The notes: generated by a model not told the origin, from the letters alone. A DNA stretch of 64,000 bases from Candidatus Nitrospira nitrosa (GCF_001458735.1 NZ_CZQA01000009.1:248001-312000); one strand, 5' to 3'. Shown: positions 35,253 through 43,970, counted from the stretch's first letter. Numbers and translations are program-made.

Positions 35253-37289
35253 TTAGATGGGAAGATCATAATTGATCCGCACGCCACCAAAAATCGAACG
35301 AATCGGTGTGCCGAAGAACAGCACTTCTTCATACTTCTCGTTGAACATGTTATCGAACCGCAAATAGGCCTGGACCTGCTTCGTGACGTCATAACTGGCA
35401 GACAGATTCCAGACCAAAAATGACGGAATCGCATTCGTATTTCCGGTATTGTTGAACCGCTGGCCAAAGTACCGCCCTTCCACATTTGCCCGCAAACCTT
35501 CGATCGGTTCATAACTCAGGATGGCGGACCATTGATTGAGCGGCCATTTGGGGACGCGGGTGGTTTGGCCATTCTGAAAGTTTTCCGTGTCCGTGTACGT
35601 ATAGTGAACCAGAAGATCTAAGCTCTTGGCCCAAGGCTCGTCACGATACAACCTCAATTTGACACTCGCCTCAAACCCTCTTGCCGTCGCCAACCCAACG
35701 TTGACCGCACAGAAATTCGTACCGAACGATCCGACTCCGCAGGCCACAGGATCTTGAGCCGCAAGAATGAGGTTGCGATACCGTGTCCAGAAATATCCCA
35801 CACTGACGGTTCCTCGATTATTAGGCAATGTTTGCTCGATAGCGGCATCAAGCGACTGACTTTTCTCCGGTTGGAGATTCGGATTGCCGAAATTCGGAAA
35901 AAACAATTGATTGATCGTCGGCGCGCGAAATCCGGTGGCATAACTGCCGCGGATTTTGGTTCCTGTTTCCTTGAGTAAATACCCGCCCGTCACGCGATAG
36001 GTTGTGGCGCCGCCGAACACGTTGTACTCGTCCTGCCGAATTCCCGCCGTGCCAAATACGCGATCCCAGAGGTTCAACTGCGCCTCCCCAAATCCTGCAT
36101 GGCTGCTGACACCTTTATCCTCAAACGTCGACGTGTTTGTGAGCAGGTTGCGATTATCGCCTTTTTGCTCACGAAACTGATAGCCAGCCGTCAGTAATAA
36201 GGGCTTGCCGACTTGAACATTGTGCTGCCACTCAATCCGGTTGCTCGTGGTCTCAATTTGAGACTTAAACGGGAAGCCGATCGCCCCCGTTGCTCCGGTC
36301 ACGACGTTTCGGGCGACCGTTCCACCATCACTCATCAGGTTGTCGGTCGCCCGTGACAAGGTCAGGCGTTGCGACCACCATGAAGTGATCGGTTGCGAAT
36401 AGTTTCCTGAAAAGACGTATTGGGTGGCTCTTGATTTTGCCCCCAAAGCATCCGCCGGATCGGACGCAAAGGTGACTGAATTAAACGCAAACCCATCGAA
36501 GTTCACAATCGACTTCATCCACCGAAAGCTGAATTCCAGCCTTCCATCTCTGGGAAGATCGGCGCCGAGCCGAAGCGATCCTTGCCAGTTGTGATACCCA
36601 TCGCGCTCAGCCGCCCCACGCCGATAATTGATCGCTGAAAAACCTGCCGTATCCCAGCGGGAGATCGACCCGGAAAAATCGATCGGCCCTTTCTTGCCAC
36701 CCAGACTGGCTCCCTCCCGAATCGTATTGAACGAGCCATACTCCGCAAAGCCTGAAATATTGGGTTTGTCGTGCCCCCGCTTTGTAACGATGTTGATCAC
36801 ACCGCCCATCGCATCTGCCCCCCAGAGCATACTCTGACTTCCTCGTAAAACCTCAATCCGTTCGATGTTGTCGCTCGTCAGATTGGCAAAGTCGTAGGCG
36901 CCGGTCGTCGCGCTGTTGACAATCGCGCCATCGATTAACACAAGTGTTTGCTCTGGTGTTCCTCCACGCATCCGTACGTCCGCCGTCGTGCCTGGTCCCC
37001 CGCTCTGGTTGACCGAGAGCCCTTGTGCCCAGCGAAGCGCCTCGGAAACCGTTTTGACCTTTCGTTGCTGCATCTCTTCGCCGGTGATGACTTCGACGGC
37101 GCTGGTGACTTGCTTAGTCGATAACGGGGTCTTGGTCGCACTGATCACGACATCAGGAGCCTCGACGGTCTCCTGTTGATCAGCCATGGCAATGTCCTGA
37201 GCGAATGCGGACGGGGTGGTAGCACTCAAACAAGCAGAAAAGACACCGACAGCACAAACACGTACGACATAGCAATACGCGCGATGCAT
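35253..37289 (-). CDS. btuB: TonB-dependent outer-membrane corrinoid receptor (BtuB-like)
   Basis: 678 residues. A signal peptide (VVRVCAVGVFSACLSATTPSAFA) is followed by a TonB-box region (DVVISATKTP), a plug domain (VRMRGGTPEQTLVLIDG, IERIEVLRGSQSMLWGADAMGG, cited separately) and a 22-strand-type barrel that ends in NYDLPI. The family transports corrinoids across the outer membrane with TonB energy. The ATG at 37289 follows GGGAGG, and that site can be masked by a hairpin downstream of a cobalamin riboswitch. It leads the large cobamide operon, 6 bp before cbiA. Assignment to cobalamin relies on riboswitch and neighbours. Confidence 0.94.
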   Translation of the reverse strand: MHRAYCYVVRVCAVGVFSACLSATTPSAFAQDIAMADQQETVEAPDVVISATKTPLSTKQVTSAVEVITGEEMQQRKVKTVSEALRWAQGLSVNQSGGPGTTADVRMRGGTPEQTLVLIDGAIVNSATTGAYDFANLTSDNIERIEVLRGSQSMLWGADAMGGVINIVTKRGHDKPNISGFAEYGSFNTIREGASLGGKKGPIDFSGSISRWDTAGFSAINYRRGAAERDGYHNWQGSLRLGADLPRDGRLEFSFRWMKSIVNFDGFAFNSVTFASDPADALGAKSRATQYVFSGNYSQPITSWWSQRLTLSRATDNLMSDGGTVARNVVTGATGAIGFPFKSQIETTSNRIEWQHNVQVGKPLLLTAGYQFREQKGDNRNLLTNTSTFEDKGVSSHAGFGEAQLNLWDRVFGTAGIRQDEYNVFGGATTYRVTGGYLLKETGTKIRGSYATGFRAPTINQLFFPNFGNPNLQPEKSQSLDAAIEQTLPNNRGTVSVGYFWTRYRNLILAAQDPVACGVGSFGTNFCAVNVGLATARGFEASVKLRLYRDEPWAKSLDLLVHYTYTDTENFQNGQTTRVPKWPLNQWSAILSYEPIEGLRANVEGRYFGQRFNNTGNTNAIPSFLVWNLSASYDVTKQVQAYLRFDNMFNEKYEEVLFFGTPIRSIFGGVRINYDLPI

Positions 37290-37297
37290 GACAACCT

Positions 37298-37314
37298 CCC
37301 TTTGACTCGAAGGG
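37298..37314 (-). promoter_or_regulatory. Hairpin able to mask the btuB ribosome-binding site
   Basis: On the mRNA, CCCTT pairs with AAGGG across a 7-nt loop, and the second arm runs into the GGGAGG site that serves the ATG at 37289. No U-tract terminator lies between aptamer and gene. This suggests translational control by the riboswitch. Confidence 0.5.
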
Positions 37315-37329
37315 TGTGAATGTTTCCCG

Positions 37330-37495
37330 TCCGTTGGGTCTCCTGACTTGCGGATCATCGTTTCCCTGCGCCTTCCCGTGCGGTGAAACGCACAGTGGCA
37401 TGTGGCAGAGTCACTCCCCGCTTACAGTGGCGGCACCGTGATGGAATTGCACCATCTTCCCCGGCACTGACGGCCTATCTCGTTCTAAACCCTGA
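37330..37495 (-). ncRNA. Cobalamin riboswitch upstream of btuB
   Basis: The minus strand shows the cobalamin aptamer landmarks in order: GGTGCAATTCC, GCCGCCACTGTAAGCGGGG, the B12-box ATGCCACTGTG, GGGAAGGCGCAGGG and GTCAGGAGACC (ending near 37337). It sits 40 nt before the btuB start and should repress the salvage operon when adenosylcobalamin is plentiful. Boundaries are approximate. Confidence 0.93.
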
Positions 37496-37507
37496 CCTCC
37501 TTACTCC

Positions 37508-37547
37508 GGCGCATCCACCAGTATTCGATAGAAAAAGGGGATGCGCC
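37508..37547 (-). other. 9-bp inverted repeat between the nitrilase gene and the riboswitch
   Basis: GGCGCATCC (37508-37516) and GGATGCGCC (37539-37547) with a 22-nt loop. It may end transcription of the upstream unit or belong to the leader of the btuB transcript. There is no clear U-tract. Confidence 0.3.
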
Positions 37548-37597
37548 TTTCCCTATCCAGCACGGATCCTCCCATACACCCTCGTTGCTGAGCCGAG

Positions 37598-38368
37598 CTA
37601 GCTTCGTAGGTAGTCGGCACGAAGGTGGGGTGAGCTTGGTACCATATTGGAGAAGTCCCAGTCAAACGTGAGGACTGCCGACCGCTCTGACGTATGAGAC
37701 AACAATCGGTCACCATTCTTCGCGACTAAGCTCGGCGCCTTCCAAAAGTCGAGTGTCTCCTCTGCACCTGTTCGATTACACACGATCAAGGGAAGTCCTG
37801 TTTCATAGCTCCGCTGTTCCCATTCTCCATTTGGCCCATGAATGCCTGGTCCCCATGACGCGGGCGACACCAACATTTTCGCGCCTTCAAATTTCAGCGC
37901 TCGCGCAATATCAGGCGTATAGGCGTCGCTGCACACGAGAAGACCGACCCTGATCCCGTCGCACTCGATCGGCTCAGCACGGTCACCTGGGCTCGACCAT
38001 GAGCGTGAATCACTCACGACATTGATCTTGCGATGTCGCCCTACAATCTCACCCGTCGGGCCGATGACAAAAACTGAGTTATAGAACCGCCTGCCCTCCC
38101 GCTCCGGGCAGCCGAGAAATACGGTTTGTTTCAACGTCCTGACTAGCTTACAGACCTGTTGCATCCACGGGTCGGGTTGCGGCTGTATCCAATCTGAGCC
38201 GACGACGTGGGTAAACTGTAGTCCACACACCGCAAGCTCCGGCGTGACGATCCATTGCGCTCCGATTGCGGCGGCATGTTTGATCGCCTCGACAATCACG
38301 TACCGGTTCCGATCAATGGCCCCGGGAACTGTCTCAAGATGAAGCAGTGCGATCTTGCCTGTCCTCAT
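37598..38368 (-). CDS. Carbon-nitrogen hydrolase (nitrilase superfamily)
   Basis: 256 residues. The Glu-Lys-Cys triad is readable: Glu in VTPELAVCG, Lys in GRHRKINVVSD and Cys in GLLVCSDAY. Such enzymes hydrolyse amides or nitriles, or use glutamine-like substrates. The ATG at 38368 follows GTGGAG and lies 1 nt after the btuD stop, so it is part of the btuFCD operon. A GTG at 38380 is also in frame. A nitrilase in a B12-import operon is unusual, and its substrate is not evident; corrin side-chain amides are one speculative option. Confidence 0.85.
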   Translation of the reverse strand: MRTGKIALLHLETVPGAIDRNRYVIVEAIKHAAAIGAQWIVTPELAVCGLQFTHVVGSDWIQPQPDPWMQQVCKLVRTLKQTVFLGCPEREGRRFYNSVFVIGPTGEIVGRHRKINVVSDSRSWSSPGDRAEPIECDGIRVGLLVCSDAYTPDIARALKFEGAKMLVSPASWGPGIHGPNGEWEQRSYETGLPLIVCNRTGAEETLDFWKAPSLVAKNGDRLLSHTSERSAVLTFDWDFSNMVPSSPHLRADYLRS

Positions 38369-38369
38369 A

Positions 38370-39272
38370 TCATGCTCCACCTGGCATACACCGTCCAGGA
38401 AGCGTCACTCGCGGCAGCCCGGTCTCCGGATGTCGGTCCACCAGCACCCGGCATCGATACACCAATTCCAACGCCCTCTGCTCAATCACGTGCTCAGGAC
38501 AACCCAGCCGTACGATCCGCCCTTGATCCAATAACAGAATCCGGTCGCAATATTGGCTGACAAGATTCAAATCATGCGAGACGAGGATCACCGTCAAGCC
38601 ACGCGCGACCTTCAATCGGCGGAGTACCGAACCGATCTCAACCTGATGTTGGAGATCGAGAAAGGCGGTCGGTTCATCGAGCAACAAGACTTTGGGCGTC
38701 TGAGCCAACGCTCGCGCAATCATCGTCCGCTGCCGCTCCCCGCCGGAGAGGTCCGTCACCGCCCGCTGAGCCAAGTGGATGACGTCCATGGTCGTCATGG
38801 CGTCCTCGGCTATGGCGACATCCTCCCCACTTTCCCATCCGAATCCAGTTCCCCATCGATCTCGAGAACGATGGGGAAATCGACCCATTAAGACTGTTTC
38901 CGCAACCCTAAAGGGAAAGAGCTGCTGGCTCTCTTGTGGCACCACTCCCACCACACGAGCTATTTCGTCTTGCCCCATTCCCGTCAGATCTCGGCCAAAC
39001 AATCTGACGACGCCTTGCTGTGGGCTGGCAAGCCGTGCCAATAGTTTCAGCAAGGAGGTCTTCCCAGACCCATTGGGCCCTACGATACCCAAAACCTCTC
39101 GTTCGACAACCTGAAAGGACAAGTCATTGAGAATCCATTTATGGCTCATGGATTCCATTGACTGATACCGAAACCGAAGGGACTGCACCTCATAGGCGTA
39201 ATAGGGTTTGATCTCGCTCGTCGGACAATGCGTCTCAAGCTCACCAGGTTGACTGTCACTCACCCCACTCAT
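38370..39272 (-). CDS. btuD: Corrinoid/siderophore-type ABC transporter ATP-binding protein (BtuD-like)
   Basis: 300 residues. Walker A is GPNGSGKTSLLKLLA, the Q-loop GVVPQESQQLFPF, the signature DLSGGERQRTMIARALAQ, and Walker B VLLLDEPTAFLD with the H-loop in LVSHDLN. It is the FepC/BtuD subfamily. About 40 residues precede the core. The ATG at 39272 overlaps the permease stop by 4 nt. B12 as substrate is inferred from the riboswitch and operon. Confidence 0.93.
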   Translation of the reverse strand: MSGVSDSQPGELETHCPTSEIKPYYAYEVQSLRFRYQSMESMSHKWILNDLSFQVVEREVLGIVGPNGSGKTSLLKLLARLASPQQGVVRLFGRDLTGMGQDEIARVVGVVPQESQQLFPFRVAETVLMGRFPHRSRDRWGTGFGWESGEDVAIAEDAMTTMDVIHLAQRAVTDLSGGERQRTMIARALAQTPKVLLLDEPTAFLDLQHQVEIGSVLRRLKVARGLTVILVSHDLNLVSQYCDRILLLDQGRIVRLGCPEHVIEQRALELVYRCRVLVDRHPETGLPRVTLPGRCMPGGA

Positions 39273-40417
39273 GCCAAACGATCCTTGCGCCAAAGCAGAA
39301 GATAGACGAAGAATGGCCCGCCAGCCAACGCGGTGATGATGCCGACCGGAATTTCCGTGGGCGCGATCAATGTCCGCGCCATCGTATCGGCTCCCATAAG
39401 AAAGGTGCCGCCAACCAACGCCGACGCAGGAAGGAGCAGTCGATGGTCGGCGCCAATGGCCAGCCGCACGGCATGGGGGACCACCATCCCGATAAACCCG
39501 ATCATGCCGCTGACGGACACCACCGCACCGGTGACTAACGCCGTCAGAATGAAAATGGAGCGCTTTGCCCGTTCTGTATCGATACCAAGCGTGCGAGCCG
39601 TATCTTCTCCGAGTGCCAAGATATTCAACGCACGCATCTGCCTGAAGAGGAGCAGGAGGCTGATCGAAAGATAGACCAGCACCCCGACGAGCCCACTATA
39701 GGTAGGAGACGTGAGTGTTCCCATCAACCAGGCCATCATTCCATAGGAACGATTTGGATCGAGGATCGACGTAATGAACATGATCAACGCGGAGAAAATG
39801 GCGTTCAAAATCACCCCGGTCAACAGCAAGCTATGAATCGGTAACCGTTCGGCACTGGTCGCCATTCGATAGACTATTACCAACGCCATGATCCCTCCGG
39901 CAAATCCACAGGCCGGTAAAGCAGCCTCCGCAAGAAACGTGGTCCCGGCCCCACACAGCACACCCAGCGCCGCACCGAGAGCCGCACCACTGGAAACGCC
40001 AAGCACATAGGGATCCGCCAAAGGATTTCGTAACAAGGCCTGTAATACGACACCCACCGACGCCAATGAGCATCCCACGAAGAACCCCAGCAAGACCCGA
40101 GGGAGTCGAATCTGGAGCAAGATCGTACGTGTGATATCGGCGGCAGCGTCGTCCGTTCCAGGTTGCTCACGTGTCATCGCGCCCATCAACAGGCGAAACA
40201 TTTCTCCATAGGCAATCGGTTGAGCTCCAAAGTGAAGACACACCAGGCTTGCGACAACCGCCGTCAGACTCAACAGCCCAAGTATCAGGATCAAACGTGA
40301 ACGGGTAAGGATAGCTTCTTGAACAAGACTGCCTCGAGCTGACACCGCAGCGCCTTGTCCGCCAGACAACCGATCGGCACAGGAACGTGGAGCCCCTGTG
40401 GCTGATGGTTGTTTCAC
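39269..40417 (-). CDS. btuC: FecCD/BtuC-family ABC permease
   Basis: About 382 residues with roughly ten transmembrane helices. Family motifs include IRLPRVLLGFFVGCSLASVGVVLQALLRNPLADPYVLGVSSGAALGA (cited from LPRVLLGFFVGC and NPLADPYVLG), MAWLMGTL, LGIDTERAK and GFIGMVVPHAVRL. The start used is GTG 40417, seven nt after the btuF stop with a GAGG before it. Longer in-frame readings overlap btuF. It forms the membrane pore of the corrinoid importer. Confidence 0.9.
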   Translation of the reverse strand: MKQPSATGAPRSCADRLSGGQGAAVSARGSLVQEAILTRSRLILILGLLSLTAVVASLVCLHFGAQPIAYGEMFRLLMGAMTREQPGTDDAAADITRTILLQIRLPRVLLGFFVGCSLASVGVVLQALLRNPLADPYVLGVSSGAALGAALGVLCGAGTTFLAEAALPACGFAGGIMALVIVYRMATSAERLPIHSLLLTGVILNAIFSALIMFITSILDPNRSYGMMAWLMGTLTSPTYSGLVGVLVYLSISLLLLFRQMRALNILALGEDTARTLGIDTERAKRSIFILTALVTGAVVSVSGMIGFIGMVVPHAVRLAIGADHRLLLPASALVGGTFLMGADTMARTLIAPTEIPVGIITALAGGPFFVYLLLWRKDRLA

Positions 40418-40424
40418 AAGAGCC

Positions 40425-41432
40425 TCATGGGTGGAACGCAGGGGCACCGGGACCAAACAGTTCCGGATGAATCGCCCGGACGAGCTGCTCCAGCCCCTCA
40501 ATGACACGAGGCCCAGGACGATTCAGAAGACTTGACGAGACTTCATGAAATCTCTTTTGTTTGACCGCTGAGAGGGAATACCACCGCCGCCACTGCTGCT
40601 GCTCGCTTCGCGGTACCGTTTCGACCTCGCCGCTCGGGAAAATCAGCACCTCCGGATCCTCCTTGAGCACCGTCTCCATACTCAGTCGTGGATAGGCCAC
40701 ACCCGCCTGAGCAGCGATATTGACTCCCCCTGCGAGGCCGATCATCTGGTGGATGAAACTTCCCGGCCCAACGCTGATCAACGGTTGGCTATTTAAGACA
40801 TACAAGACTCGCTTCACCGGGAGAGTCTCCACTTTGAGCTTGAGCTCGGCCATCCGCTGGCGCATGCGCTGAGTGACGTCGTTCGCGACCGAGGTTTTCT
40901 CAAACATCGTCCCCAAGGTGTGGATCTGAAGTGGGATATCCTCTAAGGTTTTGGCATCGAGCACGAACAGCGGAATTTTTAACTGTTCGAGTTTTGCGAG
41001 AACATCAGGACGGAGAAAGTCTTTGGGTGCGAGCACCATGTCCGACCGCAAGGCAATAATGGTTTCCACATTGGGATTCGCATAGCCCACCTTGGCCTTC
41101 GATTGTGCACCAGCCGGATAATCACAAAACTCCGTGACTCCGACGATCTGATCCGCCAAACCAAGCGAAAACAGCATCTCCGTGATACTCGGCGCCAGCG
41201 ACACCACACGGGCCGGCGGCTTGGCCAGATAGATGCGTCGCCCGACATCATCGACAAATGCACGGGACGAGACGTGGGCCATGAACGGCATGCCGGTCAG
41301 GATGCCCTGTTGCCGTCGCTTCATCACACCAACATCTCCTTCGCCACTTTCACCGGACCATGAAACCACAAGCGTGAGTGCGGCCAGAATCAACGCCGTA
41401 AGAATCGGATGTGGTTGGCTCCATCGCGTCAA
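40425..41432 (-). CDS. btuF: Corrinoid ABC transporter periplasmic binding protein (BtuF-like)
   Basis: 335 residues. A hydrophobic N-terminal segment (LTALILAALTLVVSWS) exports it. The core has RVVSLAPSITEMLFSLG, VGVTEFCDYPAGAQSKAKVGY (cited from VGVTEFCDYP), VGGYANPNVETI-like ANPNVETIIALRSDMVLAP and GLAGGVNIAAQAG, typical of class III substrate-binding proteins. The start is TTG at 41432, whose ribosome-binding GGGGA sits inside the 3' arm of a terminator hairpin; a later start is possible. It is the first gene after the second cobalamin riboswitch. Confidence 0.9.
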   Translation of the reverse strand: MTRWSQPHPILTALILAALTLVVSWSGESGEGDVGVMKRRQQGILTGMPFMAHVSSRAFVDDVGRRIYLAKPPARVVSLAPSITEMLFSLGLADQIVGVTEFCDYPAGAQSKAKVGYANPNVETIIALRSDMVLAPKDFLRPDVLAKLEQLKIPLFVLDAKTLEDIPLQIHTLGTMFEKTSVANDVTQRMRQRMAELKLKVETLPVKRVLYVLNSQPLISVGPGSFIHQMIGLAGGVNIAAQAGVAYPRLSMETVLKEDPEVLIFPSGEVETVPRSEQQQWRRWYSLSAVKQKRFHEVSSSLLNRPGPRVIEGLEQLVRAIHPELFGPGAPAFHP

Positions 41433-41435
41433 TAG

Positions 41436-41469
41436 AAAAAATCCCCAAGGCCCGACCAGACCTTGAGGA
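41436..41469 (-). terminator. Intrinsic terminator in the btuF leader (riboswitch expression platform)
   Basis: On the minus strand TCCTCAAGG, a 10-nt loop and CCTTGGGGA form a 9-bp stem (one G-U) followed directly by six U residues at 41441-41436. It lies just before the btuF start and after the aptamer, the layout of a transcription-attenuating riboswitch. Confidence 0.8.
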
Positions 41470-41529
41470 TTGCACCCGCGTCTTCATCCTCACCCGTTCC
41501 CCAGCCTCGAGGGAACGACGGTCATCTCT

Positions 41530-41748
41530 TCGAGCAGGTCTTCTGGCTCATGGTTCCCCCTACTCCCCGTGCCTTCCCAGCATGCACATGAAACATATCT
41601 CGTGAATCGTATCTCGCGTCATAACACGAGCGCTTCACGAAACAACGCTTCACAGCCACGCAAGTGGCATCAACGGGTTTCGTCCCCATTCACAGCGGCG
41701 GGACCGCGAGGGCTTCGACCCTCTTCCCTTACTCGAAGGCTCCTTCAC
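41530..41748 (-). ncRNA. Cobalamin riboswitch upstream of btuF
   Basis: Minus-strand landmarks: GAAGGAGCC, a GGTCCCGCCGCTGTGAATGGG segment (cited from CCCGCCGCTGTGA), GATGCCACTTGCGTGGC, GGGAAGGCACGGGGAGTAGG and CAGAAGACC near 41537. A variable insert of about 60 nt lies between the B12 box and the 3' part. Transcription should begin near 41749. Boundaries are approximate. Confidence 0.9.
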
Positions 41749-41755
41749 CGAAGCA

Positions 41756-41785
41756 GGATAGGAGAGGGCTAAAGAGGTTGTCAAG
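41756..41785 (-). promoter_or_regulatory. Sigma70-type promoter of the btuFCD-nitrilase unit
   Basis: TTGACA (41785-41780), an 18-nt spacer and TATCCT (41761-41756) on the minus strand. It lies immediately upstream of the riboswitch aptamer. Confidence 0.65.
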
Positions 41786-41838
41786 ATCGAGCCGCTTGTG
41801 CCTCCATCCCACGATGTATCATGAGAAGAATCAGACGC

Positions 41839-41868
41839 TTGTGAGCGTTCATCCGGCTATGGTACTAT
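41839..41868 (+). promoter_or_regulatory. Candidate promoter of rpmB
   Basis: TTGTGA (41839-41844), an 18-nt spacer and TACTAT (41863-41868), 45 bp before the rpmB start. Confidence 0.45.
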
Positions 41869-41913
41869 CCCAACGTTCAACTGAATTTCACTTCAGCGAG
41901 AAGGAGTACGATC

Positions 41914-42105
41914 GTGGCGCTTATGTGTGAACTGTGCCTCAAGAAGCCGGTCTCTGGGAATAACGTCAGCCATGCGAACAATAAGACCCGGCGGGTGTTC
42001 AACCCCAACATTCAAACTGTGCGAGCTGTGGTCGGCAAGAGCCACAAGCGAATCCGCGTCTGCACGCGCTGCTTACGTTCAGGATTAGTCAAGAAAGCCG
42101 TCTAG
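41914..42105 (+). CDS. rpmB: Large-subunit ribosomal protein bL28
   Basis: 63 residues. The zinc-binding form with two Cys pairs, MCELC near the start and CTRC near the end. [23 protein letters not shown] (cited from [13 protein letters not shown]) is the bL28 core, and [15 protein letters not shown] the C-terminus. The start is GTG with GAAGGAG 7 nt before. It stands as a single gene between divergent B12-import and hypothetical genes. Confidence 0.96.
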   Translation: MALMCELCLKKPVSGNNVSHANNKTRRVFNPNIQTVRAVVGKSHKRIRVCTRCLRSGLVKKAV

Positions 42106-42120
42106 TTCTTTCCTAACGGT

Positions 42121-42438
42121 TTAGGGTGCACTCCACAGAATCCGGCCTCCTCGCTCGACTAACTTGATGATTAATGGATCGTCAGGCGACAGGGTGAGGG
42201 TCCGGCTTCCGTCCTTACTCCGAAGCACAAGTCCTATCTCACCGTTTGCATCCAAGCCAAGACCGGCGCGTGCCTTGCCTTTCGCATCCAGCAATAGAAA
42301 TTCCTCCGCATGGACTCCGTTGGGATTCTGCGCTTCAACCAACTGCGGGAAGAACACCTGAGTGCTAAGCATGCCTCCGACTATTCCGCCAAGAAATGCC
42401 GCAGAGCCAAGCGCAAGCATCTGTTTGAGCATCATCAT
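42121..42438 (-). CDS. Hypothetical exported or membrane-anchored small protein
   Basis: 105 residues. A hydrophobic N-terminus (LALGSAAFLGGIVGGMLSTQVFF) is an anchor or signal peptide. The rest is a beta-repeat-like region: EEFLLLDAKGKARAGLGLDANGEIGLVLRSKDGSRTL, cited as repeats of L-x-D-x-x-G-x-x-R-x-x-L. AAAGGA precedes three ATG codons, of which any could be the start. No family or function is recognised. It is convergent with rpmB. Confidence 0.65.
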   Translation of the reverse strand: MMMLKQMLALGSAAFLGGIVGGMLSTQVFFPQLVEAQNPNGVHAEEFLLLDAKGKARAGLGLDANGEIGLVLRSKDGSRTLTLSPDDPLIIKLVERGGRILWSAP

Positions 42439-42912
42439 TATCCTTTCGTAATATCCAGAAAAACAGGCAGAGGCACGCAGCCAAGAATGAGCAGCATGCC
42501 ATATTCTCCGCGGTATGTGATCCCTTCATCTCGTAACCACCTTACTCAACCGATCTGGTTTGCCGGACAGTCGCTGTATATCTCCATCGACTCTTATTCG
42601 TCCTCACCCGGACTCTACCGTTACTAATCTTGAATTTCCGGCTAGGATGTACTCAATGGGCGTATCAGCGACCGATGGATCCGAGGGAATTTGTGAAAGG
42701 GTGGAAAGCCATCCAACCCCCATAGCGACGTCTGCCTTGGTCGCGGATGTCACTCCCGGATGGAGTTGAAGAAATGTGAGTATCGGTTCAAGCTCTGCTT
42801 GCGGTCCTTCTTTGGTTACCTTTCGTCTTAATTATCTATGATGGTTATGAAGTGGAGAACGGATCCCTACCAAGCAAGCGTCATTCTGATACTCGGATTT
42901 GTGAGCGATAAC
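42439..42912. other. Intergenic region without recognisable gene
   Basis: 474 bp between the two small exported-protein genes. Open frames here have protein-unlike composition and no ribosome-binding sites. No repeat or RNA motif was recognised. Confidence 0.45.
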
Positions 42913-43347
42913 TTAGCGGGAGGGCTCGAGCTCAGCCGCATATTGCACACCGTCCTCCATGATTCCGATAAAGCGCATCATGCGTGAACCATTCGATACA
43001 AACAAAGAGCCGGTGGCAGTGCCTCGTTCGGTTGTCACGGTCAGCTTCCCATCGGCCAACGTGAAGTGCCCTTGCCCGCTGAACACTCCTATGGTCCGAT
43101 AGCTGGAAAACTCATAGCGTCCGTCATTATCGATCGACAAGCGAATCCAGTCGTCCTTGCGCACTTTTGGAGCCCGCACCAGAAGACCTGCCCACTTGCC
43201 GGCAACCAAACCGAATGAATCGATAGGTTCTGGGCTCCACTGTTGCGCGGGCGCGTGACCAACCGATTGACACCCCGGGGCCGCCAGAGTCAATAGGGGC
43301 AAGCAGATCAGCAGCGCCACCATTCGAAGAGTTCGACTCATACTCAC
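42913..43347 (-). CDS. Putative lipoprotein
   Basis: 144 residues. The signal peptide VALLICLPLLTLAAPGC ends in a Cys consistent with lipid attachment (the lipobox is imperfect, with Pro at -2). The mature part is beta-rich (WIRLSIDNDGRYEFSSYRTIGVFSGQGHFTLADGKLTV, cited from WIRLSIDNDGRYEFSS), like small calycin-style or heat-shock lipoprotein folds. No family was assigned. A second in-frame Met at codon 3 is an alternative start. Confidence 0.65.
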   Translation of the reverse strand: MSMSRTLRMVALLICLPLLTLAAPGCQSVGHAPAQQWSPEPIDSFGLVAGKWAGLLVRAPKVRKDDWIRLSIDNDGRYEFSSYRTIGVFSGQGHFTLADGKLTVTTERGTATGSLFVSNGSRMMRFIGIMEDGVQYAAELEPSR

Positions 43348-43628
43348 TGGATCCTCCCTGAGTTGTCTTTGTGTTATACCTTGAGCACCTGGTTGAAACT
43401 CACCCGCCTGCGGAGGCCGACCAGTATAAGGTGGTGATGCAATGCGGCGACTGAGAGACTACAAGCCTCTTCCTCGTCACATCAATAACTGCAGCGGTCT
43501 GAAATCGCATCACAAAGAGTCTACTTGAATTTCACAGGAATCTTGTACTGTAACGCAGGCCATACGGCCACCCCGATGGCTTGTTGATGGGCACTCTCCA
43601 TTCCGGCACCGGGTGTGAGTTCGCGAGC

Positions 43629-43970
43629 CTAGACTCCCAAAATCATCTCACCGCCGCCGGTAATCCCCGCAACATTTCCCGTGCCACTAAGAATCGTACA
43701 TGGTCCACGATAGCTCTCAAAAATATCACCAGAGCAGAAATACCGTGCAAAGACTCGATTCCCATCTGCGTCTGTGATTGTGCAGCGGCGTTCTCCCCTT
43801 CTGCATCCCTTGGCAAGGTTCACATCGAGAGTTTCCTGGCAAACGACCGAAGCCGCTTCCAGTGAGCCTTTGCCTCCATTAACAAACATCACCCCTGCGT
43901 AGACGCCAACCATATAGGACTGATCCTCTAGGGAAGGAGTCGAGTTCGCGCAAGCCATTCCAGCGAGCAA
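43629..43970 (-). CDS. Small secreted Cys-containing protein, probable frameshift in the signal peptide
   Basis: The readable part (LAGMACANSTPSLEDQSYMVGVYAG...) has the makeup of a mature secreted protein with six Cys residues, including VVCQETL, KGCRRGERRCTI, YFCSGD and GPCTI. The hydrophobic stretch expected before it (RGILLLVVCSL) is present in the DNA but in another frame, joined at about 43960-43975. Either a one-base indel broke the gene, or translation starts inside. The first available start is TTG. No family was recognised. Confidence 0.45.
   Translation of the reverse strand: MLAGMACANSTPSLEDQSYMVGVYAGVMFVNGGKGSLEAASVVCQETLDVNLAKGCRRGERRCTITDADGNRVFARYFCSGDIFESYRGPCTILSGTGNVAGITGGGEMILGV

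Noticed and set aside
41470-41772. Plus-strand frames across the btuF leader
   Set aside because: The sequence is explained by the cobalamin riboswitch on the other strand.
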